From Diplonema papillatum (lineage: Eukaryota; Euglenozoa; Diplonemea; Diplonemida; Diplonemidae): a DNA stretch of 64,000 nucleotides. The stretch is from positions 62,001 to 126,000 of the forward strand of contig JAPJBO010000432.1 of the NCBI GenBank assembly GCA_030068145.1. Direction: 5' to 3'. The notes under the pieces were generated by a model that was not told the origin of the DNA, searched no databases, and saw only the letters and a program-made list of their open reading frames with translations. Shown here piece after piece: positions 1 to 7,659 of this stretch (the stretch's first letter is position 1; the number at the start of each line of letters is the position of its first letter). The translations under genes and the position numbers were made by a program.

Positions 1-300
1 CCGTTTAGAACGAGCGAGGCGTGCGCCGTCGTAGGATGCGTTGAACGAGGAAGTGCTAAGCACGTGCTCACGGCCAACGACGAGCTTCACGTGCGGAGTT
101 ATGGACCCGAAGCAGACCTGGCGAGAATTTATGGACAATGCAACGTGACGTACTGGCAAATCATGGACGACTTCGCAGCGCGCAACGCCACTGTAATGAA
201 AAGTGTATGCGAGCGGATCAGCTACCAAGAGCCCAGCGGAAAGGCTGCGGAGTGGGCATCCTGGCTCAAGCATGAATTAAAGTGTAGCCCGATACAGTAG
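1..300 (+). CDS. C-terminal end of an unrecognised, probably mobile-element, protein (partial)
   Basis: The frame is open from the window edge to a TAG at 298..300, giving about 99 residues with no domain I recognise. The last residues (KHELKCSPIQ then stop) and the following 120 bases recur at 60848..61010, where the matching end is KHELKSSLIQ then stop. This coding end plus its 3' UTR therefore travels as dispersed family K, which ends in an A run. I infer the C-terminus of a retroposed or retrotransposon protein truncated by the window edge. A shared host-gene 3' end copied elsewhere is the alternative. Confidence 0.4.
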   Translation, partial: PFRTSEACAVVGCVERGSAKHVLTANDELHVRSYGPEADLARIYGQCNVTYWQIMDDFAARNATVMKSVCERISYQEPSGKAAEWASWLKHELKCSPIQ

Positions 301-428
301 AGCTTCCTAACCAACCCCCCCGCCCACCGACCACACGCACCAAGCTGAACCTCACAAACAAACAAAGGTCGAAAGACACCAATCTGTACGTCCCACGGGA
401 TCGTCGGAAACACAAAAAAAAAAAACAC
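270..428 (+). repeat. Family K 3' end with poly(A)
   Basis: It contains a C-rich stretch, the segment AGGTCGAAAGACACCAATCT and a run of about 12 A. Related copies are at 58610..58735 and 60848..61010. The terminal A run suggests retroposition of a polyadenylated transcript. The A run stops two to five bases before a predicted 3' splice site. Confidence 0.6.
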
Positions 429-430
429 AG

Positions 431-609
431 GAACCGACCCGTGGTACGACCTCTACTCGGGTGCGCCGCACGCCGCCGGCCAAGAAGTCACGCTGGATGC
501 ACCAATGGAGTATCTTCCGGTGCTCGTCAAAGGCGGTTCGATCATCCCGAAGCGCGAGCGCGTGCGCCGTGCCACAGCGGCGCAGTACTACGATCCCATC
601 ACGCTTGTG
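431..609 (+). CDS. GH31 glucosidase II alpha-like exon (visible exon 1)
   Basis: After an AG at 429..430 the frame encodes TDPWYDLYSG, then PVLVKGGSIIPKRER and DPITLV. WYD..SG followed by P(V/I)..(K/R)GGSIIP..ER and DP.TL is the C-terminal beta-sandwich signature of family 31 alpha-glucosidases, closest in feel to ER glucosidase II alpha. That enzyme trims glucose from N-glycans in the ER lumen. The exon ends in phase 0 at a GTGTGC donor (610). The catalytic barrel would be encoded upstream of the window. Bases before the exon are the A-rich tail of family K, so no polypyrimidine tract is seen. The next exon at 12555 continues the domain in frame. Confidence 0.85.
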
Positions 610-621
610 GTGTGCAGCATT

Positions 622-835
622 TTCTTTTTTGTATAAGCACCTGCTTTGTAGGAAATGCTTGAGGAGGCTGCCAGCTGCAAAAGATCAAAGGAGGTAAATG
701 TGCTGTAGCCCACACGAAACACAGGTGAATCTGGGTTCAGTGGCGGGCGTAAGCGTTCAGCAAAAAAGACCCTGTTTGTAGTTGTATTGTTTCTCCCCCT
801 CTAGCCTCCTTCGAAGTAAGCACGAGTGGGATAAA
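622..835 (+). repeat. Family A copy 1
   Basis: Starts TTTGTATAAGCACCTGCTTT and runs through a GTAGCCCACACGAAACACAG core to CCCCTCTAGCCTCCTTCGAA. At least eight copies occur here in both orientations, so it is a dispersed SINE-sized repeat. This copy continues into a family R-like piece (GTGGGATAAACACGCAGTC). Confidence 0.75.
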
Positions 836-1161
836 CACGCAGTCTTTTCTTCTTGAAAGTATGCCAATACTGCAGGGAATAGTTGACTAGACCTCTTGAG
901 TTTGTGCTAACCACGAATTGGGGAGTCGGGAGAACCTACAAAGCCAAAAGCAGGACCCCCCCCCGTTCGTGAGAAAAAGCGAAGAATAAAAACACCTTCT
1001 TTTTTCCATCTACCTTTGTCAAGAGCTGCAACTCAACTATTCCATCCGATATTGCAGAGTTGGCAGCTTACTACTATAGGCTTGCCAAAGCAGATGAGTT
1101 CAGCTAGTGCACAAACAGAAGAAAGCGCCATACTACTTGCGAGAGTCGGAAGACGTACCTT
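836..1161. other. Intronic sequence without recognisable features
   Basis: I see no coding potential and no repeat matching the rest of the window, apart from a short family R-like start. It lies in the predicted 11.9-kb intron of the GH31 gene. Confidence 0.4.
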
Positions 1162-1990
1162 CACGGTGCACTAGTCATGCCATTTACTAGCCGTAGGCCG
1201 TACAATTACCAAGAAGAAAAGAGCCCACGGTGCTCCTGGGTCTCTCTCTCTGAATCTTTGCATACGCTGACTGAGGTTGGGCCGTGCAGAGACGAATTGA
1301 ACTGTGGCTCCAGTGCACTAGTCATGCCGTTTGCTGGTTACTTACTACTGATCTTACTAGTCATAAATCTTACTAGTCATAAGACTACTGTCAGTAGTAA
1401 GAATGACTACTGCGGTAGTCATTCTTACTACTGCAGGAGTCGTTCTTACAAGTGAATGAGTCCTCTTTTGTGGGAGGAAAAAGTACGCCTTGTAAAGGGA
1501 TTCCTTCACAAACTGCAGCAATCACTAGTAAGAATGACTACTGCAGTAGTCATTCTTACTAGTGCAGGAGTCGTTCTTACAAGTGAATGAGTCCTCTTTT
1601 GTGGGAGGAAAAAGTACGCCTTGTAAAGGGATTCCTTCACAAACTGCAGCAATCACTAGTAAGAATGACTACTGCAGTAGTCATTCTTACTACTGCGGGA
1701 GTCGTTCTTACAAGTGAATGAGTCCTCTTTTGTGGGAAGAAAAAGTACGCCTTGTAAAGGGATTCCTTCACAAACTGCAGCAATCACTAGTAAGAATGAC
1801 TACTGCAGTAGTCATTCTTACTACTGCAGGAGTCGTTCTTACAAGTGAATGAGTCCTCTTTTGTGGGAAGAAAACGTACGCCTTGTAACGGGATTCTTTC
1901 ACAAACTGCAGTAATCACTAGAAAGAATGACTACTGCAGCAAGTCATTCTTACGACTGCAGTAGTAAGCACTCTTCAGTAGTAATAATAT
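1162..1990. mobile_element. CACTA-like terminus, probably a one-ended nonautonomous element
   Basis: Begins CACGGTGCACTAGTC, the same terminus as the elements at 21880 and 61276, followed by many ACTAGT/CTAGT motifs. No matching right terminus (ACTAGTGCACCGTG) is seen; the sequence runs up to the end of the retrotransposon at 2002. I infer a truncated or internally rearranged relative of the CTAGT-rich transposon family. Confidence 0.5.
1377..1975. repeat. 131-bp tandem array with perfect palindromes
   Basis: The motif AGTGAATGAGTCCTC recurs at about 1451, 1582, 1713 and 1844, a period of 131 bp. Each junction carries a 32-base perfect palindrome centred on CTGCAG and flanked by GTAAGAATGACTA (for example 1529..1560). 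Four units are visible, the last more diverged. Confidence 0.85.
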
Positions 1991-2121
1991 TATGACAAGT
2001 CACGTCAAATTAGTAGTAATGAGCCAATTCACCTACCCCCTGATCGAGTGTAATCGAGCGCAATCGTTTGGATTAGAATGCAAAGAATCTGTGGCGATAA
2101 TCTGCATCGCCGACGGCGCGG

Positions 2122-5100
2122 TTATCTCTTCGCACGTGATGTGTCATGCTTTCGCCTCTTTAGCTCGTCTTGATCGTCGCGCTCAGGCGCGCGTTTGGTG
2201 CTTCGCTTCTCCTTCGATTGCTCGTCGAGGTTCATCGGTTGCGCGTCGATTTCTGCTTTTTCCCAGCGCCTGGGCGATGGTCGTGGCGCATCGACGCGTC
2301 CTTTGCGTCTTTTCGGTACCGGCTCCGCCGCGGAGTCTGGTTGCCGCTTCTTCGCTGGCGTTGGCGCCGTCTTCCCGACCTTCGCTGCTGATGTCGGCGT
2401 TGATGTTGCGGGTTCTCGCTCGTCTTCCTCTGCTTCCGGCAGAACGAGCACCACGTTCTCACGTTTCGCCTGTCTCGGCGCTGGCGCGGGACCCTCCGGC
2501 TCCGCCTTCCTCTTCTTCGCCGTTGTTTCTTCACCTCTCGCCACGGCCGCCCGGTGGTGCCCTTTCCTGCAGCAGTGCCCGGGTCTCCTACTCCTCAGGT
2601 CGGCGTGTTTCTTACAGCCGTCGCACGTCGGCATGCCATGATCGAGGCATCGGTGGTGATGGTTGCGACAGCACTCCGCTGTCGTCTTACACGTGGCGCA
2701 CTGCGTCATCCGGTGCTCGGCACACATTTTTACGGCTAGGCCATCACCCTCCCTGTGATGGGCCTGGCAGCACCACGCCACCGACTTGCCCCGGCGCTTA
2801 CACACGTCGCACTTCACCTTTTGGTGCCCGGGGCACACCCGCTCACCCCACTTTTCGTGTCGGGGAATCCCTTCCGGCACGAGCCACGGATCCCCTCCGA
2901 CGACAGCCGACTTCTTCCCTTTCCTCTTCTCCGTAGCGTCATCGAAGGCCGCCCATCTCGCCGCACGCTCCGCCCTTTCTCTTCCGTACGTCGGGAAAAG
3001 GTCCATCCCCCACGCCTCGCCGGTGAACGCATGCCGGCTCGCCTTCAGCTGCGTCTCCAAGATTCCCATCGTCTCCTCGCCGCCGCGGAAAATTGGCCTC
3101 ATCTCGTAGCCCGTGAGGCATGGGGGGGCCCCTACCGTTCTCAATGAACCTATCTTCTCCAGCTTTCTACCCGGCAGAAGCGGCCCCACCCCTTTCCGCT
3201 CAAGCGCTTCCCCGATCGTTTTCAGCATCCGCGCCAACATTCTCGCACGGATACACAGCGGCGTCCCACCTGTCGTCGCCACTAAACTGCCCGGTAGATC
3301 GAGCCCGGTGTACACTTCGAAGTCTACTGCGAGCTCTGCCGTCGAGACGTCACCCGCTACCGACCAGCACATCCCATCCAGCCAATACTGCAGCGCCCGG
3401 AACCACCTCTCTCCTGCTACCGCCGTGAAGGTCCCCGGTCCAGCGATCGCTTCGAAATTCAGCCGGCGCGGGGGGCAGTCGTCAGGGTGCAGTTGTCTCC
3501 AGGGGTGGCCGACTGCCCGGTCTCTTCCTTCTCTCTCCAGCCGTCGTCTCTCTTGCATGACTTCCGCCATGAATGTGTGCAGCACTTCGATGTTGATCCG
3601 ACTTCCCTTCGGCAGAATCCCGTGTTCTTGCAGGCACGGAGGCCAAGTCGAGCGATCTGCGTCAACAATTTCGGCATACTGCTGTTGCATTCGGATTCGT
3701 TCATACGCCCGGCACTGCCACCAAATGTGGCCCAGAGTTTCTTCCGTCGCCTCGTCACAGCGTCTGCACAGCCCGTCACCTCCCCACAGCTTGGCAGCAT
3801 GTGATTCCGTCATCACCGACCCTGCTACGACCTCGGCAACGTCCCGCGCGGCCGTCAGCGTTGTCGACGCCTTCAGCCCGTAGGCATTCGTCGCGGTGTA
3901 GTCGACACCCGCCCGTACCCCTCCGAAGTTTGTGCGCCTCTTCTCGAGCTCCCCTAGTCGCCAGCCGTGAATCGCCTTTCTCAGGGTGTGCCCTCGCTCC
4001 CCCTTACTCTGTCGCACCAGCCTCAGCACATTCCCTGCCTCGTCCTCGGCGTCGTCGAGATCTTCTGTCCATCGTATACCGAGCTTCTTTGCATGCTCGG
4101 CCGCAATACCGATCGGTCCCCATGCGCGGATTCTGCTGCCATACGCCCTTCGAACTGTTGCGACGCGGGCCCTCCATACCGGCCTCTTTCGGCACACTTC
4201 TGCGATCATGCCGAGCGACCGATATGGCAGCACTGTGTAGGGGTCGAGCATGTGGGCCTTGTTTAGAATGCCCAACACGGCCTCCTGTGCCCGATGCAGC
4301 CTCACCGGGTCCCAGACGCCTCTGAGCAATGCTGCGGTGAACTTCCCCAGCCCCCGCACCGTCGGAAGCGCGAACTCCGAGCCGTATGTCGCCGCCGGTA
4401 GAACCGCCATCGCCGCTAGCCCCGACCTCTGCGCCCTCGAGATCGGTAAGGCACCCAACCGTTCGGCCTCCTCTGCACGCTGGTCGTAGCGCAGGTCCGT
4501 TGTTCTGCGTGTCCGCTTCGTGCCGACCAGACATCCTACGATTGTAAGCTCTTCCTTCGTCACGATGTCGGTGCCACCTATCTTCAACTTCGCTTCGTAC
4601 CCCTTCGGCGTCCCGAAAGCGAACGTCTTCGGTATCCCGATCGACATGCCGGTGTTCGCACAAAACCTGTCGACTTCCACCAAGGCGTCCTGCAAGCATG
4701 CTTCTCTGAGACGCGTCAGGAGGGTGAGGTCGTCCGCGAAGGACTCGCTCGTCACCCCCCCCACGTCGTCCACTCTGCGCACCACGATGGACAGCAGCGC
4801 GTTGATGAGGATCACGCTCAGGGGGCAGCCCTGCAGTATCCCGTTGGTGGTGTAAAAGATGTCTCCCAGCCCCATGTGCAACTTGTACCGCCTTCGTAGT
4901 CGCGCGTAAACATCGCGCAGCGGCCCGAGAATTCTCTCATGGAGGCCAAGATCCCCCACCAGCTTCAGCACGACGTCTCGTGGCACTTTGTCGAAGCACT
5001 TGGCAAAGTCTAGGGCCACGCCGTACAGCTCCTTTCCCGTCAAGAGAGCCTCTTCAATCTGCGAGGCGATTTCAAACACCACGTCCACGGTTCCGTGTTT

Positions 5101-7644
5101 GGGCCTGAACCCGTGCTGGCTATCTGCTATCCAGCCTTCTTGCCACTGGACGACGTCCCTGAGCCTCGTGCTCGCCCACAAGCGATAGACCGCGCTTGTG
5201 ACGGTGATGGGCCGCAATGCCAGCGGGTCGAGGGTTTCGTCTTTCGGGATCAGCGTGACCGCGGCTTCCAACAACGCGTTCGGCCACGTTCCGGTCGCTT
5301 CTATCGCGTTGAACACCTCCGCCAGGGCGTTCAGCAACGGCAGTGGCAGCTTCTTTAACTCTGCTGTGCTCCATCCGTCCACGCCCGGGACTCCGGCACG
5401 CTGCTTCTTTCCAAGAACGCTCCTCAGATCATCGCCCGTCAAATCTCGGCACACCATCGGTCGACATCGGATGTATTCCGCATACTCCGCCTTGAAGGCT
5501 TCATAGCACGGTTCCGGTCTACTCGCGTACATCCGGTTGATGGGCGCCCATTCTTTCTGCAACGTCGCGTCGATCTCCCGTAGATTTGCCGTGTAGCGGC
5601 CATCCACTTTCAGCGCCACCAGACCGTCCGCCTTCTTCCTTCTGCACCACGGAAGCAGTTGCGCCCTGTTTGCACAGTGGAAGTTCTGCATCTTGCTCTC
5701 CAGCTGAGCTATTCTCCCCTTTCGCGCCTGTGCTGTCAGTGACCGGCTCCTCGCTTCCAGCTTCTGCCTCAAGGTCTGGGCGACGCTCAAGTCCGGCGGG
5801 CGTCGCGGCAAATCGCGCACCTTTGGTACTCGTCCGGCCATTGATTCCAGTCCCGATACTACGTTCTCCCACGTCTTCTCCAGCGATCTCGGCATGCACC
5901 CGGGTCCTTCCCCACTCAGTGTTTGCAGCCCTCGGATGTAGGCGTCGAGGCCGTTCAATATCTTCCGGAATCTGCTTGAGGCATACGTACCCGCGCCCGT
6001 CCCGGTGTCTGTCACGGACGCAAAATGTTCTCTCTTAGGCTTTCTTGTCTCACCCCGTCCTTGATAGGCGGCAACGGGCCCGTCGAGCAACCCCTGTTTC
6101 TCCGCCAGCTCGACCAGATACCCCTCGCACGCCTTAGTCGCCGACACCCAGAGCGCTTCCACGTCATCTGGTGCTGCATCTTCGAACCGGTGCTTCACTA
6201 ACAACTCTTCCGCCCGCGCTGCTGCCCGTCCTTCGTGCGTCACGTCTACCTGGCTCATGGACCTTGGCATGCGGTACCTCTCACATGTGTCTGCAAACGC
6301 GGTGATGTCCAGCTCTACCGTCACCATCTTGTGGCTGGGCACCCGCTGCCCTTCCGCGTCTACGACGACGGTGGTTTCGCTCGCTACCAGTGAGTGTATC
6401 GCGACGTCGTTCAGCAAGACGTGATCGATGCGTGTGCCTCGCGTCCCCGTCTTCTCGTACGTCTTCGGGGCACCGCCATCGGTGCAGATCTCTGCGGCGT
6501 CGTACCATCCCGATCGCAGCATGCACGACATCGCCGCCGACGACGAGGGCTCCGCATTAAAATCGCCGGCCACAATGACCGGTACTCGTCCGAGACTTGC
6601 TGCTTCTCGGTGCACCTCCGCAATAATCTTCTCCCTCTCCGGCGCCGCCTTGTCCCCCGAGTTCGCATACAGTGTGAAGACATGCAAAAATTGGTTTCCT
6701 CTTCCAAGTCCGACGGCCACGTGCACCCACCTCCGGCTCGGTGACGGCTTCCCGACCACGAAGGCCGGCGCCGGTTTCTTCGCGAAGACTGCAACACCCG
6801 CTCCGCCGGCTTCCGCTATCCACGGTGATGCTTTGCCCTGCCGGTCAAGTCGCTCCCGACACGGTTCCCCCCACAGCGACTTCCAGTCTCGCCTGACGCC
6901 GTCCTCGAACTCCCTCTGACCCCAGTCGGTCAAAAGCGTCTCCTGTACCGCCAGAATGTCGACAGCGGCACAATCCAAAAAGTGTGCCCTCCCCCCGAGA
7001 GATGTCATGTTTATCGTCCCGAACTTCAGCGTCTCCCTTCCTCCTTGTAACACGCCCCCGTCCCGCTTCGGCGGCACCTGCTGCGACCTGGCGTCCGTTC
7101 CTTCATGTGCTGCGACCCTCACCGCGTGCTCGACCCGGCTCAACTCCACAGTTTCCACCGTGTCTGCATGTAGCGCCAGCTCCGCCAATGTGGTACCCGG
7201 GAGCAGGAGCCGGTCGTAGTGCTCCGGAACGTACGTGACCGCCGTCTGCTGCCCCGTGGCGCCCACGCGAGGTGCGTATCGTCGCAGGATGTGCGGCCTC
7301 CTGCTGTCCAGCACCCAGAGTACCGCTCCGGTGACCGTCGCGGCTGCCGTCAACGTCATCTCGTCCCCGTACTCGTACGGCCCCCGCATTGCCTCCACGT
7401 AAGCAAACCAGCTGCCGTACCTTTCGGACGGCGCGAAGTGTGCTTCGAATGTCGGGTCTTTTAACATCGCGTCCACAACCCGTGCACGAAGTCTCCTTAC
7501 CGACCACCCCGGCAGTCCGGCTGCGACCGCTGCGAACTGGCAGGCCCCGTCCCCAGGGACTTCTTGCACACTCGCTCCCATCGCGTCCGCGGCTTCTCTC
7601 AACCTTAACCCCAGCGTTTCGTGCGTCTCTCCACCGCCACGCAT
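2122..7644 (-). CDS. Retrotransposon ORF2: OTU protease - APE endonuclease - reverse transcriptase - zinc-binding tail
   Basis: 1840 residues from ATG at 7644. Residues about 25..150 form an OTU-like cysteine protease domain: GDGACQF with Cys35, and EHYDRL with His142. Residues about 206..450 are an APE-type endonuclease: N212, E235 in QET, GDFN at 360..363, RIDH at 405..408. Residues about 740..1000 are reverse transcriptase: LALRPIT, QHGFRPKHGT, motif A DFAKCFD (D879), NGILQGCPLS, and catalytic FADD at 969..972. A CCHC knuckle follows at Cys1293, Cys1296, His1306, Cys1311. Residues 1604..1697 hold three Cys/His repeats, then a Lys/Arg-rich tail with NLS-like stretches. The enzyme would nick DNA and reverse-transcribe the element RNA at the nick. 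The OTU domain may process the polyprotein or remove ubiquitin; that is inference. Confidence 0.92.
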   Translation of the reverse strand: MRGGGETHETLGLRLREAADAMGASVQEVPGDGACQFAAVAAGLPGWSVRRLRARVVDAMLKDPTFEAHFAPSERYGSWFAYVEAMRGPYEYGDEMTLTAAATVTGAVLWVLDSRRPHILRRYAPRVGATGQQTAVTYVPEHYDRLLLPGTTLAELALHADTVETVELSRVEHAVRVAAHEGTDARSQQVPPKRDGGVLQGGRETLKFGTINMTSLGGRAHFLDCAAVDILAVQETLLTDWGQREFEDGVRRDWKSLWGEPCRERLDRQGKASPWIAEAGGAGVAVFAKKPAPAFVVGKPSPSRRWVHVAVGLGRGNQFLHVFTLYANSGDKAAPEREKIIAEVHREAASLGRVPVIVAGDFNAEPSSSAAMSCMLRSGWYDAAEICTDGGAPKTYEKTGTRGTRIDHVLLNDVAIHSLVASETTVVVDAEGQRVPSHKMVTVELDITAFADTCERYRMPRSMSQVDVTHEGRAAARAEELLVKHRFEDAAPDDVEALWVSATKACEGYLVELAEKQGLLDGPVAAYQGRGETRKPKREHFASVTDTGTGAGTYASSRFRKILNGLDAYIRGLQTLSGEGPGCMPRSLEKTWENVVSGLESMAGRVPKVRDLPRRPPDLSVAQTLRQKLEARSRSLTAQARKGRIAQLESKMQNFHCANRAQLLPWCRRKKADGLVALKVDGRYTANLREIDATLQKEWAPINRMYASRPEPCYEAFKAEYAEYIRCRPMVCRDLTGDDLRSVLGKKQRAGVPGVDGWSTAELKKLPLPLLNALAEVFNAIEATGTWPNALLEAAVTLIPKDETLDPLALRPITVTSAVYRLWASTRLRDVVQWQEGWIADSQHGFRPKHGTVDVVFEIASQIEEALLTGKELYGVALDFAKCFDKVPRDVVLKLVGDLGLHERILGPLRDVYARLRRRYKLHMGLGDIFYTTNGILQGCPLSVILINALLSIVVRRVDDVGGVTSESFADDLTLLTRLREACLQDALVEVDRFCANTGMSIGIPKTFAFGTPKGYEAKLKIGGTDIVTKEELTIVGCLVGTKRTRRTTDLRYDQRAEEAERLGALPISRAQRSGLAAMAVLPAATYGSEFALPTVRGLGKFTAALLRGVWDPVRLHRAQEAVLGILNKAHMLDPYTVLPYRSLGMIAEVCRKRPVWRARVATVRRAYGSRIRAWGPIGIAAEHAKKLGIRWTEDLDDAEDEAGNVLRLVRQSKGERGHTLRKAIHGWRLGELEKRRTNFGGVRAGVDYTATNAYGLKASTTLTAARDVAEVVAGSVMTESHAAKLWGGDGLCRRCDEATEETLGHIWWQCRAYERIRMQQQYAEIVDADRSTWPPCLQEHGILPKGSRINIEVLHTFMAEVMQERRRLEREGRDRAVGHPWRQLHPDDCPPRRLNFEAIAGPGTFTAVAGERWFRALQYWLDGMCWSVAGDVSTAELAVDFEVYTGLDLPGSLVATTGGTPLCIRARMLARMLKTIGEALERKGVGPLLPGRKLEKIGSLRTVGAPPCLTGYEMRPIFRGGEETMGILETQLKASRHAFTGEAWGMDLFPTYGRERAERAARWAAFDDATEKRKGKKSAVVGGDPWLVPEGIPRHEKWGERVCPGHQKVKCDVCKRRGKSVAWCCQAHHREGDGLAVKMCAEHRMTQCATCKTTAECCRNHHHRCLDHGMPTCDGCKKHADLRSRRPGHCCRKGHHRAAVARGEETTAKKRKAEPEGPAPAPRQAKRENVVLVLPEAEEDEREPATSTPTSAAKVGKTAPTPAKKRQPDSAAEPVPKRRKGRVDAPRPSPRRWEKAEIDAQPMNLDEQSKEKRSTKRAPERDDQDELKRRKHDTSRAKR
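2554..2835 (-). other. Triple Cys/His repeat within ORF2
   Basis: Codes residues 1604..1697. Each of three units follows C-x2-H-x4-C-x2-C-x(6-12)-CC-x(2-3)-HH. The truncated second copy (9793..12225) keeps every Cys and His while intervening residues differ, which points to selected zinc ligands. I do not recognise the fold. Confidence 0.7.
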
Positions 7645-7659
7645 CCCGTCGTTCCCCAG

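Noticed and set aside
2195..4855. Plus-strand frames opposite LINE ORF2
   Set aside because: High G+C shadow frames. The minus strand carries the recognisable OTU, endonuclease and RT motifs.
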